Assembly (NCBI RefSeq): GCF_002804065.1
Contig: NZ_CP024955.1
Span: forward strand, 310,001-374,000
From: Kyrpidia spormannii
GTDB lineage: Bacteria > Bacillota > Bacilli > Kyrpidiales > Kyrpidiaceae
Length of the DNA: 64,000 bases
Direction: 5' to 3'
In this document: positions 27,390 to 35,343 of the stretch, piece after piece
Layout: each line of letters starts with the position of its first letter
Position numbering within the stretch: position 1 is the first letter of the stretch
The notes under the pieces: model-generated
Seen by the model: only the letters and a program-made list of their open reading frames with translations
Database searches by the model: none
What the model was told of the DNA's origin: nothing
Position numbers and translations under genes: made by a program

Positions 27390-28678
27390 GTAGATCGTTT
27401 CCGAAAAACTGTTCACCGCATAATTCGACATGCTTGAAAGGTTTTGTCACTCTCTGACCATTTGAAGCCCATAGCGCCATCGGAATGGAACGGGGTGTTT
27501 GTTGAGTTCATCCAAGTACTGTTCAATCCGTTCCCGCAGTTCCTCCTTCGAGTTCACCCGGATGTGCCGCAGAACAGTCCGGCTCATTTGGGCGAAAAAA
27601 GATTCGATGATGTTGAGCCAAGAACCGTGTTTCGGTGTGAACACAAATGTAAAACGGCCCGGCACGCTTTCCAAATAGCTTCGGGTCTGCTTGGACGTAT
27701 GAGCAGAGTGGTTATCCAAAATGATGTGGATCTCTACACCGGGCGGATAGTACGCATCGACCACCTTCAAAAACTCAATGAACTCCGCACTCCGGTGTCG
27801 TTCGCACAACGAATGATGCACATGGCCCGTTACAAGATCAATCCCGCTGAGAACACTGAGCGTCCCCAACCGGACGTATTCGTGATCCCGCTGAAGCGTT
27901 CCTCCCACTCCCGGTTTAGGGAGTCGGTCAGGTGCCGTGTTCGCGATGGCCTGGATGCCTGGCTTTTCGTCATATGACAGAATGGCTTTCAGAGGAGCTT
28001 GCGGGTCGCCGGCCTCCCGTAAGATCTCCACCTCTTGGTAGACCGCCAGTACCTCAGCCATCTTGGCGTCAAATTCAGGGTCGCGTTTTTCCAGATAGTA
28101 TTCGATGCGGTGAGGGTGGATGTCCTGTGCTCTCAGAATTTTTGAGATGGTTCCTTTCGCCAGGCGAGCCAAGGACGGGTGTCCCGCCTCCTCACAATGT
28201 GCACGGACATGTTGCGCCAGCAGGCTGTACGTCCACACTTCGTGCGGGTATCCAAGGGCCGTCGGCTTTTGGCAAGCCAAGGAGATCAGCCAAGCCTTCG
28301 CTTCCGGGGTGATGACCTCCGGATGACCGGAGCGGGGCAGATCATCCAAGGCTTGCAAGACGCCCACTTTCCGAGCGCGGCGGATTGTTCCGTTGACCGC
28401 AACGAGGCTCATGCCCAAGTCCCGTGCAATGGCTGCCTTGTTCTGTCCGTCCGCACACAGGAGAAGGATGCTCGCTCTTTGGACATGGCGAACACTTTCC
28501 GAGCGGGATTGGCGAATGCGTTCCAACTGCATTCGTTCCTCTTCCGTCAGTGTAATTTCTGGATGCAACTTTCGATAGACACGCCCCGGCATTCTGCTCC
28601 CTCATTTCTACACGTATCGTCACCTTACCCTATCATATGTCGATTGCAAATGCTGTCGAAACAAGGGAAACGATCTAC
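27390..28678. mobile_element. Intact-looking IS630-family insertion sequence
   Basis: Both ends show GTAGATCGTTTCC in inverted orientation (27390 inward, 28678 inward), each flanked by a TA, the target duplicated by this family; the surrounding bases on both sides are CTAG. Length about 1.29 kb. One intact transposase. A truncated relative lies at 17941-18298. Its right end is only about 78 bp before the splB start. Confidence 0.92.
27447..28592 (-). CDS. IS630-family transposase
   Basis: A 381-residue DDE transposase, complete and in one frame, in contrast to the two other IS630 relics of the window. N-terminal HTH (KAAIARDLGMSLVAVNGTIRRA), then LSYDEKPGIQAI (Asp), HIILDNHSAHTSKQ (Asp) and GSWLNIIESFFAQMSR (Glu). 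It lies on the minus strand, so transcription reads away from splB. It could supply transposase to the truncated copy. Confidence 0.95.
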   Translation of the reverse strand: MPGRVYRKLHPEITLTEEERMQLERIRQSRSESVRHVQRASILLLCADGQNKAAIARDLGMSLVAVNGTIRRARKVGVLQALDDLPRSGHPEVITPEAKAWLISLACQKPTALGYPHEVWTYSLLAQHVRAHCEEAGHPSLARLAKGTISKILRAQDIHPHRIEYYLEKRDPEFDAKMAEVLAVYQEVEILREAGDPQAPLKAILSYDEKPGIQAIANTAPDRLPKPGVGGTLQRDHEYVRLGTLSVLSGIDLVTGHVHHSLCERHRSAEFIEFLKVVDAYYPPGVEIHIILDNHSAHTSKQTRSYLESVPGRFTFVFTPKHGSWLNIIESFFAQMSRTVLRHIRVNSKEELRERIEQYLDELNKHPVPFRWRYGLQMVRE

Positions 28679-28756
28679 TAGGGGATGAAGATCATATCGC
28701 CCGCCGGAGCCCGGCTGGATGGAGGCTGACGGCACGGCGTCCCCGGAGGAGAGACG

Positions 28757-29782
28757 ATGCAACCGTTCATTCCGGATCGCGCCTTTTTCGAACCCCGGGC
28801 GTTGGACTACCCTATTGGCCGGGACATTTACCGTCGTCTTCAGGATCTCGGCGTCGAGATTCGTTACACGACGTCCCACAACCGGGTGACCGGCATACCC
28901 GGCGATGATGACCTGCAGCGGTATCGAAACGCAAAACGAACCCTGGTGGTCGGGGTTCGCCGGAGCCTGGAATTCGACACCTCCAGGCCGTCGGCGGAAT
29001 ACGCCATTCCCATCGCGACCGGGTGTATCGGCCACTGCCACTATTGTTACTTGCAGACCACTCTGGGCGCCAAGCCCTACGTGCGGGTGTATGTCAACAT
29101 TCCGGAAATCCTTGAACGGGCGCATCGCTATATCGACGAGCGCAGACCCCGGATCACTCGTTTTGAAGCGGCCTGCACCTCCGATCCCCTGAGTCTGGAG
29201 CACCTGACGGGAAATCTGCGCCGGCTGATCGAATTCATGGGACAAGAGGAATACGGGCGACTGCGGTTTGTGACCAAGTACGACCTGGTGGACAGTCTGC
29301 TGGACGCCCGCCACAACGGTCACACCCGGATCCGCTTTTCCGTGAACAGCGACTATGTGGTGCGGAATTTTGAAGCGAACACCGCTTCTCTCGAGGAGCG
29401 CCTGGCGGCGGCGCGCAGGGTGGCGGAGGCCGGCTATCCCCTCGGCTTCATTATCGCGCCCATCTATCTGTACGAGGGATGGCGGGAGGAATATGAAGAG
29501 CTGGTGAGGCGGGTGAGCCGGGCCATGCCCCCGGACCGTCGCCAAGGTGTGACCTTTGAACTGATTCAGCACCGTTTCACCCGCCCTGCAAAACGGGTCA
29601 TTGAAAAACGATATCCCAAGACCAAGCTTGATCTGGACGAGTCAAGGCGCAAATATAAATGGGGCCGCTACGGAATCGGCAAATTCGTGTATCCCGACGA
29701 ACAACAGGCGGAGATCCGGGAATGGTTTCACCGGTGGATCGCCGACTATGTTCCCGGGGCGATCATTGAGTATTTTACGTGA
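28757..29782 (+). CDS. splB: Spore photoproduct lyase
   Basis: Radical-SAM enzyme that reverts the thymine dimer (spore photoproduct) in germinating spores, using AdoMet and a 4Fe-4S cluster. ATG at 28757 after GGAGGAG. The cluster motif CIGHCHYC with the following YLQT is present; FEAACTSDPLSLEH holds the conserved catalytic Cys, and RFSVNSDYVV and KYKWGRYGIGKFVY are family signatures. The 341 residues are normal length. It shows that the organism makes endospores. The IS630 copy ends 78 bp upstream, so the natural promoter has probably been separated. Confidence 0.96.
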   Translation: MQPFIPDRAFFEPRALDYPIGRDIYRRLQDLGVEIRYTTSHNRVTGIPGDDDLQRYRNAKRTLVVGVRRSLEFDTSRPSAEYAIPIATGCIGHCHYCYLQTTLGAKPYVRVYVNIPEILERAHRYIDERRPRITRFEAACTSDPLSLEHLTGNLRRLIEFMGQEEYGRLRFVTKYDLVDSLLDARHNGHTRIRFSVNSDYVVRNFEANTASLEERLAAARRVAEAGYPLGFIIAPIYLYEGWREEYEELVRRVSRAMPPDRRQGVTFELIQHRFTRPAKRVIEKRYPKTKLDLDESRRKYKWGRYGIGKFVYPDEQQAEIREWFHRWIADYVPGAIIEYFT

Positions 29783-29890
29783 TCCGGAATGGGGAAAAGC
29801 CCTCCAAGCCGTCGGTTCTGTCGGCACCGTCGCCCGGTGACACGTTTCAAGGACCAGAGGATCCCCTTTTAGAAGGTTCTCCGGGGGTGA

Positions 29891-30010
29891 TTGAGAGACC
29901 AAGCCGTGCGGCAAGGACTGACACTGCCGATGATGGACAGTCTCATTGCGGCGACGGTCATTGTCCATGAACTGGTTGTTGCGTTCAAGAACAGTCAACT
30001 TGAGCTCGAA
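29891..30010 (+). pseudogene. C-terminal remnant of a VapC-like PIN toxin
   Basis: The frame reads AVRQGLTLPMMDSLIAATVIVHELVVAFKN and then loses resemblance. The pattern G-L-x-L-P-x-x-D-x-L-I-A-A-T-A-x-x-H-x-L-x-x-x-x-x-N is the C-terminal half of VapC-type PIN domains with two of the acidic residues' positions. No N-terminus or VapB partner is present. Confidence 0.6.
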
Positions 30011-30052
30011 ATCATCGCACCGAGCTCAGATGGCCCGGTGGAGGCAGTTGGA

Positions 30053-30463
30053 TCACACGCGGTCTTTCACGCCAAGATATTGCTTCAAGGCGTCCTGGAG
30101 CAAATGGGAGAAATTCACATTTCGTTCCCGTGCCAGGTCATCAAGCCACTTGGGAATGGTGAGGGTCTTTTTGACCGCACGTTGTTCCATCTCGTCACGG
30201 AATGGCGGCATCCACACTTCAACCAGAACAATGACCTGGTTCTCCACGGGACGCAGTTTCTTGACCGGTGTCGGCTCCGGAATCGGGTCCCCGTCCCGTT
30301 CCATACTGTACAAGTGAAGGGCCAGTGCTTCACGAGCATTTTTCAGGGCCTCTTCTGTGGTATGGCCGCATGGCAGACATCCGGGAAGATCCGGGAACTC
30401 GATGGAGATTCCGTCGTCGGCATACTCGAATATTGCCGGATACACATACCGATCCTTTGCCAT
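30053..30463 (-). CDS. hicB: HicB family antitoxin
   Basis: A 136-residue antitoxin: N-terminal degenerate RNase H-like fold (YVYPAIFEYADDGISIEFPDLPGC) that covers HicA, and a C-terminal ribbon-helix-helix (KKTLTIPKWLDDLARERNVNFSHLLQDALKQYL) for DNA binding. It follows hicA in the same operon with a 39-base gap. A second HicB-like gene at 32757 shares the same architecture. Confidence 0.92.
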   Translation of the reverse strand: MAKDRYVYPAIFEYADDGISIEFPDLPGCLPCGHTTEEALKNAREALALHLYSMERDGDPIPEPTPVKKLRPVENQVIVLVEVWMPPFRDEMEQRAVKKTLTIPKWLDDLARERNVNFSHLLQDALKQYLGVKDRV

Positions 30464-30502
30464 GCGCGATCACTCCCACTCTATCTACGCTAGGACAGCG
30501 TG

Positions 30503-30712
30503 CTATTTTGGAGGTAGAAGGCCCGCCTGCTGAAAGATCCTTCGAACTGTGTTGGTCGGCACATCTTTTACGGGATGGGTGATGGTCACTTTGCCCGGCT
30601 TTGTTGGATGTTTAAAATGGTGATGGTCACCGACGGCTCTCACAAAGTACCATCCGTCTGCCTCGATGATTTTAATGAGCTCTCGGGACGAATAACTTTT
30701 CACCGGCTCCAT
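30503..30712 (-). CDS. hicA: HicA family toxin (mRNA interferase)
   Basis: A 69-residue protein with the dsRBD-like HicA fold: MEPVKSYSSRELIKIIEADG, then FVRAVGDHHHFKHPTKPGKV with the catalytic His, and IPHP-like THPVKDVPTNTVRRIFQQAG. HicA cleaves mRNA independently of translation. The ATG at 30712 is preceded by GTGGGG; a longer frame reaching to 30913 overlaps the HEPN gene region and has no better start. Toxin first, antitoxin second is the usual order. Confidence 0.92.
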   Translation of the reverse strand: MEPVKSYSSRELIKIIEADGWYFVRAVGDHHHFKHPTKPGKVTITHPVKDVPTNTVRRIFQQAGLLPPK

Positions 30713-30729
30713 CACCCCACTTACTCTCG

Positions 30730-30765
30730 AGACCATTATAATACGTACGACCATACGTGTATAGA
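30730..30765 (-). promoter_or_regulatory. hicAB promoter with palindromic operator
   Basis: Upstream of hicA, on the minus strand, TATTATAAT acts as a -10 box. Overlapping it is the imperfect palindrome ACGTACGACCATACGT (30743-30758, arms ACGTA/TACGT). Its position over the promoter and the ribbon-helix-helix domain of HicB suggest autoregulation. Confidence 0.55.
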
Positions 30766-30825
30766 GCTTCGGATGGATGGCGTGGGAAACACCGGCGGGA
30801 GACATGGCTGTGGTGTGTTCGGTCG

Positions 30826-31269
30826 TCATGACTCTGTTCCGCCCGGTCGATCGATTCTCGGTTCTCGCCCTTCCTGCTTTAAAAAGCCGGCGATCTTCGT
30901 CTCCAGGTCGCAAAGTTTCGGATAATGAGATTCTTTAATCCGCTGATAGATGTCTCTCGCCGTCTGTTCGTCATACGTGTGGGAAGCACGGTTCTGATCC
31001 AGCATCATATCAATCCATCCGTCCCCGTCGTCGAGCAGCCCGACGGAAAAAGCTTCCCGAATCGCGCTCCACGGGCTGTTGACCTCAAAACCTTCTCGGG
31101 CCAGGTACGCTTGCATCAGCTTCCAGCTGAGCTCAAAGGTAAACTCAAATCGTTGGATGACGCCGTCCACGACGATATCTTGATCCGGGTCGATCGTGAG
31201 ACTTTCGCCCAGCCGACGAAGAGCTTTTTGGTAATCACGGTATTTTTCGGAGACCCGATTGGTTGACAT
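30826..31269 (-). CDS. HEPN protein of an MNT-HEPN module (HI0074-like)
   Basis: A 147-residue all-helical protein, the partner of the nucleotidyltransferase gene that overlaps its start by 35 bases. ATG at 31269 after GGAGGGGG. FEFTFELSWKLMQAYLAREG and AIREAFSVGLLDDGDGW are typical of the nucleotidyltransferase-substrate-binding family. The expected RNase motif R-x4-H-x-Y reads Q-N-R-A-S-H-T-Y: the His and the Tyr (the residue AMPylated by MNT partners in studied systems) are kept, but Gln stands where the catalytic Arg is usual. Either an altered or an inactive toxin, or Arg two residues on takes its place. Confidence 0.88.
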   Translation of the reverse strand: MSTNRVSEKYRDYQKALRRLGESLTIDPDQDIVVDGVIQRFEFTFELSWKLMQAYLAREGFEVNSPWSAIREAFSVGLLDDGDGWIDMMLDQNRASHTYDEQTARDIYQRIKESHYPKLCDLETKIAGFLKQEGREPRIDRPGGTES

Positions 31270-31570
31270 AAATCTGCACCCCCTCCCGGTCGATGGCCTG
31301 TTTTAAAGATGGATTCGAGACCCGCTGATAGTGAACCACGTCAAAACGGAGAGCGGTTCGGAGTTGTTCGAAAGCGTCCTGGAGCAGGTTCACATCCCTG
31401 GCGGTCAGTTTGTCTCCGTACAGGCAGATGTCGATATCCGAGGATCTGCGGTAATCGCCCCGGGCTCGGGAACCGTAGACGGCAGCGCGTTCGACGCGTT
31501 CATTGCCGCTGAGGACGGCGACGATATCCTGCAACAAACGGTCGCCGATACCGAAGCGGTCCATGAACAT
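31235..31570 (-). CDS. MNT-type nucleotidyltransferase antitoxin
   Basis: Minimal nucleotidyltransferase of about 111 residues. The ATG at 31570 lies eight bases after GGAAAGGA; a GTG two codons earlier is too close. AAVYGSRARGDYRRSSDIDICLYG contains the full GS-x10-D-x-D catalytic motif, and LRFDVVHYQRVSN the third acidic residue. In characterised pairs such proteins neutralise the HEPN partner by adding AMP to a Tyr. The two genes overlap, so they are translationally coupled. Confidence 0.9.
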   Translation of the reverse strand: MFMDRFGIGDRLLQDIVAVLSGNERVERAAVYGSRARGDYRRSSDIDICLYGDKLTARDVNLLQDAFEQLRTALRFDVVHYQRVSNPSLKQAIDREGVQIYVNQSGLRKIP

Positions 31571-31736
31571 CCGCACCGTCCTTTCCGAGGGTGGTCGTCG
31601 ACCGGGAGTTGGTTCGAGGAGATCAGGCGGTTGCCTACCTTTTACCTGATGTTGGTGGGGATTGTCAACGGGGGGTGTTGGACATCATTCACGGGATTCT
31701 CCATAATAAAAATACAGGCAAAGGGGGCGCGGAGGA

Positions 31737-32057
31737 GTGGCAATCCCTGAGAACATACCGGAATTTCTTTGGCCGTTGTTTCATAACTACGTGCCCGAAA
31801 GCATTGACCCGGTCCGGAATTGGAAGTTTGTGATCAAAACGGTCATGGTCGCGGGTACGTGGGAACAGGTGGAGTGGGCCGCCCAAACCTACGGCCGCGA
31901 CCGGTTCGAGCAGGTTGTTCGCGAGGACCTGGAGGGCAATCGGGAGTTGCCCAGGCCCGTGGCGAATTTTTGGTCCATCGCCTTTTGGGGCAAGCCTCTT
32001 CCCCCGCTCCACAAGGGGGAGCGGGGGAAACCCACTCGCAAAATTCCGGGGGTGTAG
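31737..32057 (+). CDS. DUF6922-like small protein, C-terminus replaced by a palindrome
   Basis: GTG at 31737 after AAAGGGGG. Residues 1-80 (IPEFLWPLFHNYVPESID, NWKFVIKTVMVAGTWEQVEWA, then TYGRDRFEQVVREDL and PRPVANFWSIAFWG) match the small DUF6922 family, often found before AbiEii-type nucleotidyltransferase toxin genes. The last 20 residues (LPPLHKGERGKP) are coded by a hairpin at about 31999-32029 (TTCCCCCGCTCC / GGAGCGGGGGAA), so the natural end seems displaced. A supporting role for a neighbouring toxin is inferred from family context only. Confidence 0.65.
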   Translation: MAIPENIPEFLWPLFHNYVPESIDPVRNWKFVIKTVMVAGTWEQVEWAAQTYGRDRFEQVVREDLEGNRELPRPVANFWSIAFWGKPLPPLHKGERGKPTRKIPGV

Positions 32058-32425
32058 GCTCGTGTTTTTGGATCAAATCGACCCCAAAACCGCAGAAACG
32101 CGCGCCGTTAAAAAGTGGTATCATGAGCCTTGAGGATATCGTTCGCGAGGCTGGTGAAATTTTTGAGGAGGATGGCGAAAAGCTTTTTTCGGCCAAACTG
32201 TTTTTACAATGCAAGAGCTGCAACATGCGGTTGAGGAACTGACCGGACAAACGTTCATGCCTGCTCAAGAGAAGAACCGGGACAACGGTGGAACTAAGCG
32301 TCGGGAGCCGTGAAAAGCCCGGTTGCATCCCCTGCCGATTTCGATGCCCTGCACGGGAGGCCGGGTGGAAAACTATGGGCTGTCGAAACGAAGAGGGGGT
32401 GAGGTGTCCACCTTTTGAAAAACTA
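32058..32425 (+). other. Degraded sequence after the DUF6922 gene, possible AbiEii-like remnant
   Basis: No intact gene. Short readable pieces occur (LDQIDPKTAETRAVKKW near 32070; LEDIVREAGEIFEEDGEKLF with SAKLFLQ near 32125-32210) that resemble the start and C-terminal part of AbiEii/AbiGii-type nucleotidyltransferases, the usual neighbours of DUF6922 genes. The resemblance is weak. An 8-base inverted pair TGTCCACC/GGTGGACA (32406, 32449) follows. Confidence 0.3.
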
Positions 32426-32557
32426 TTAATTGAAAATGTATGCGTGGGGTGGACATTTATCAGACTTGAGGGAATTGGTCGACTTGAGATCGACTTTGGG
32501 CGTTTCATGCCCCTGTTCTACATATCTGCGGATACGGCGCCAAATTGCATCACTCAT
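32426..32557 (-). pseudogene. 43-codon small gene or remnant (ETPKVDLK family)
   Basis: The ATG at 32557 is preceded by GTGGGGG at good spacing and reads MSDAIWRRIRRYVEQGHETP, KVDLKSTNSLKSDKC, to the TAA at 32426. A second relative lies at 36700-36978 (EERGRETPKVELKQTLDLCN). Compared with it, this copy seems cut short after LKS. Function unknown; a helical DNA-binding-type protein is only a guess. Confidence 0.4.
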
Positions 32558-32684
32558 TTTTTCCCCCACTCATTGGGACAAAATTGCTTTCGATCGTGGT
32601 CCATCGGAAGTGTCCTCTACAAGTACTCAAAAGGCTTGGAAAACGCAACGTGATTTTCCCGATGTCTGTGACGAGCTCGCTGGA

Positions 32685-32693
32685 TGTTATAAT
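32685..32693 (+). promoter_or_regulatory. Extended -10 promoter element before the orphan hicB
   Basis: TGTTATAAT gives a perfect TATAAT at 32688-32693 with an upstream TG, about 64 bases before the start of the hicB-like gene. No good -35 box is seen, as allowed for extended -10 promoters. Confidence 0.45.
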
Positions 32694-32756
32694 TCTACTT
32701 CGGGGCGGCAAACACCTTCATAAAATCTCCGAACCTGGGGTGGGTGTGGGACAGCG

Positions 32757-33236
32757 ATGAAGAGTAACAAAATGACCGATGAAAAGTTCAGAAGTGACAT
32801 TCCCGACAGCTATTTCTACCCGGCCATTTTCACCTTTGGGGAGGACGGCGTATCCGTAGAGTTTCCCGACCTTGACGGATGCTTCACCGGCGGCTCGGAC
32901 GTTCAGGAAGCACATCGGTTGGCGGAAGACGTGTTGGCCGGATATCTCTCTATTCTCGAAGAAGAAGGCCGACCGATTCCCAAACCGAGCGTTGGAAAGA
33001 GATTCGATCTGCAAGAAAAGCAAGAGGTGGTCCTGGTTCGAGCCTGGATGCCACCTTACCGCGAAAACTATCGAACCCGGGCCGTTAAAAAAACCGTGAC
33101 CCTGCCGAGTTGGTTAAAGAAAGCGGTGGGAGAGCGTCACATTAACTTTTCGCGCGTCCTCCAAGAAGCTTTGATGAAGCAGCTTGGTATCACGATAAAG
33201 TCGGGATCGTCGGACTCTGAGGACTGGATAGAATAG
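32757..33236 (+). CDS. Orphan HicB family antitoxin-like protein
   Basis: A 159-residue protein. YFYPAIFTFGEDGVSVEFPDLDGC is the N-terminal HicB fold and VKKTVTLPSWLKKAVGERHI with NFSRVLQEALMKQL the C-terminal ribbon-helix-helix. It parallels the HicB at 30053 closely in layout (both carry an extra VLVxxWMPPxR segment in the middle). No HicA gene precedes or follows it. The start is either the ATG at 32757 or the ATG at 32772. A hairpin terminator follows 55 bases after the stop. Confidence 0.88.
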   Translation: MKSNKMTDEKFRSDIPDSYFYPAIFTFGEDGVSVEFPDLDGCFTGGSDVQEAHRLAEDVLAGYLSILEEEGRPIPKPSVGKRFDLQEKQEVVLVRAWMPPYRENYRTRAVKKTVTLPSWLKKAVGERHINFSRVLQEALMKQLGITIKSGSSDSEDWIE

Positions 33237-33291
33237 ACATCGGTGACAATCGCTCGGGTTCACCGGAAACAAGCTGAAACGGCTCAAAATC

Positions 33292-33328
33292 AAAGGCCCC
33301 CGATCCAATGAGGACAGCGGGGGCCTTT
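33292..33328 (+). terminator. Rho-independent terminator-like hairpin
   Basis: AAAGGCCCCCG and CGGGGGCCTTT form an 11-bp stem around a 15-base loop. The stem ends in TTT on the plus strand, and in the complementary orientation also in TTT, so it may serve both the orphan hicB and the converging secreted-protein gene. Confidence 0.7.
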
Positions 33329-33468
33329 GCTCGCAAAGCTCGCCGACCAGTGCCATGCTCCTTTTCAGACCGGAGTCAGTTCTCGCGCCGCTTCGCCCTC
33401 CCGCTTCCATACCCGCCCGTTGCGGGATGGAGGGACCGGTCCGTTTGACCAATCCGAAAGGTATACAC

Positions 33469-35343
33469 CTAACGACCGCCGAAAAATGCCAGTTTCCCCG
33501 TGAAGGCGTCGATGTACTGGATCGGGTGATTCGGATCGAACTCGTACACCAACTGGCCTTGCGGGGCCGCCTGATTGCCGAATGCCGGCCATGTGTACAC
33601 CAGCCGGATGGGCTGCGCCTGGAGAAAAGCCGTTTTGGCCTGCTCCGGAGTGATGGTATCTCGATTATCCGGCAGCGCCGGCGATGACGCGGGCGGCAGT
33701 GTGAATCCCACGATCCGCCCCGTGGTTGCATCCACTTGCACATTGTAGATGCGATCCAGGATGGGCACGCCCTGAACCAATGGACGAAAGATGTATGTGT
33801 ACACCGGCAGCGGCTCCGGCATGAAGTTGGGATCCTTGGCCGGGTCGAACCAGTCCGGAGGGCTCGGCAGTGGCTTGGAACCGTCCATTTCCCAAACGAG
33901 TTGAACAGTTTGGCTGCCCTTGGGCAAAATCTGCTGCAGGAACGAGAGGGCCTTCGCTTCTCCTTGTTCCATGGACAGAACCGCCGGTTTGCCTCGAAGC
34001 ATCTGGGTATCCACGTTCAGGTCCAGCCACTGGCCGGTGTCGGCGTCAAACACCGCGTTGATGTGGCTCGGCTGTTCCGCGGGGGCAATGGTTGAGCCTT
34101 GCGCGGCCGGGGAACTCGCGGGCGGGCGGAGCGACCAAGTCAACACCCGCGGATGATAACCGCTCAAGGTGTCCGGAGGCGGTGTCTGCTCCTCAAAAGT
34201 CATCCCAGAAAGATCCATATGCAGGAAATCCGCCACCAGGCGTGCGGCCGTGTCTTTGTCCTTGGCCTGAAGGGCCTGCCCCTGACCGATGATGGAGAGG
34301 GTTTTATTCATTTCCATATTCGGCGGTATCGAAAGTCCTCCGGTAAACGGTTTCCCTGAAAAGGCGTCGATGCTCCCCTGCCGCATGGGAAAATAGCCGA
34401 GGACCGGCCGGTCTCCCTTTTGGAGCTGCCCGGAAGAATCCAGATGGAACGGCGTCGTGAGATACATTTTTTCCAGTTGGAGTTGGGCCGCCAGCAATTT
34501 TTGCGCCTCGTCCGACGAGATGGCCCCGGAGGGGTCGGGGAGTTTCGAACTGTCAAATGGATGCATAATCTGCATCCCAATGACATGACCGAATTGATCC
34601 ACCCGGATGTCCAGGGAATTTTGGGGGAAAGGAATGCCGTGCACTTTCTCGCTGAACGTTACCACTGCGAACCGCCACTGTAAAGTTTTTGTTCCGGGTG
34701 TGGCGGTTTGGGTGATTCCGCCGCCGCCGATTCGCTCCAGCCCCTGATCGCGAAAAGGAGAGCCCACCTTTTGCAAGAAAGCGGTGGCGGCTTGAAGCGC
34801 CAGTTGGTTGTCCGGCTGACGATCGCCGGTCCACGCGGGGTTCATCCGTGAGAAGTCCAGGATTGCGCCGGTTATGGCATCAACCCTTGCATTGAGCGTG
34901 TCCGGCGGCTCCGATGGCGGGCCTTGGAATTTGGACGGATCGGTCGCAAAAAAGGTCAGATCCCATGTGGGTCTGGATCCCATAAAGATGCCGGCTCGGG
35001 GATCTCCCGGGAGATAGTACGCGGTGACATAGGGGAATTCTCCCAGTCCGTCAAACAGGGCGCGAACTTTGGCCACCGCCTCTTTCTCGCTGATGGCGTT
35101 CGGCGGCGGGGTGGGCGCCTTCGTCGGCGGAACGGTTGGAGGGACCGCCGATGCGACGGGCGGGGTCCCCGTTTGCCCGGCGGGCGCGACGGTGTCCGGT
35201 GTGGTGACAGAGTCGGGCGCCGCGGCAGGGCCGGGCACTTGCCCCGGGGCGGCGTGCACGGGGCCGCTCGGGACGGGATACCCTGTGGAGAGAACGGCCA
35301 GGGTTGCTGCCGAGACAGCGATCTTAGAAAACCGTTTCACCAA
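33469..35343 (-). CDS. Secreted YcdB/YcdC (PepSY-like repeat) domain protein
   Basis: A 624-residue exported protein. The N-terminus MVKRFSKIAVSAATLAVLST GYPV is a signal peptide with cleavage likely after VHAA. Residues 30-85 form a Pro/Ala/Thr-rich linker. From about 85 (SEKEAVAKVRALFDGLGEF) two or more YcdB/YcdC repeats follow, with typical motifs NARVDAITGAILDFSRM, NSLDIRVDQFGHVIGM, SIDAFSGKPFTG, YNVQVDATTGRIVGF and QYIDAFTGKLAFF at the very end. YcdB-type PepSY-like domains act outside the membrane, probably as protease inhibitors or wall-associated proteins; the specific role is unknown. RBS is GGAGGAG upstream of 35343. Confidence 0.85.
   Translation of the reverse strand: MVKRFSKIAVSAATLAVLSTGYPVPSGPVHAAPGQVPGPAAAPDSVTTPDTVAPAGQTGTPPVASAVPPTVPPTKAPTPPPNAISEKEAVAKVRALFDGLGEFPYVTAYYLPGDPRAGIFMGSRPTWDLTFFATDPSKFQGPPSEPPDTLNARVDAITGAILDFSRMNPAWTGDRQPDNQLALQAATAFLQKVGSPFRDQGLERIGGGGITQTATPGTKTLQWRFAVVTFSEKVHGIPFPQNSLDIRVDQFGHVIGMQIMHPFDSSKLPDPSGAISSDEAQKLLAAQLQLEKMYLTTPFHLDSSGQLQKGDRPVLGYFPMRQGSIDAFSGKPFTGGLSIPPNMEMNKTLSIIGQGQALQAKDKDTAARLVADFLHMDLSGMTFEEQTPPPDTLSGYHPRVLTWSLRPPASSPAAQGSTIAPAEQPSHINAVFDADTGQWLDLNVDTQMLRGKPAVLSMEQGEAKALSFLQQILPKGSQTVQLVWEMDGSKPLPSPPDWFDPAKDPNFMPEPLPVYTYIFRPLVQGVPILDRIYNVQVDATTGRIVGFTLPPASSPALPDNRDTITPEQAKTAFLQAQPIRLVYTWPAFGNQAAPQGQLVYEFDPNHPIQYIDAFTGKLAFFGGR

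Noticed and set aside
27181-27480. A 99-codon minus frame and a 69-codon plus frame before the IS630 element
   Set aside because: No ribosome-binding site, no family resemblance, and the plus frame crosses into the IS end.
30503-30913. A 136-residue version of HicA
   Set aside because: The first 67 codons overlap the promoter palindrome and the neighbouring HEPN gene and do not resemble HicA; the ATG at 30712 gives the family length.
32406-32456. TGTCCACC/GGTGGACA inverted pair as an insertion-sequence end
   Set aside because: Only 8 bases, 35 apart, no transposase nearby; may be chance or a weak hairpin.
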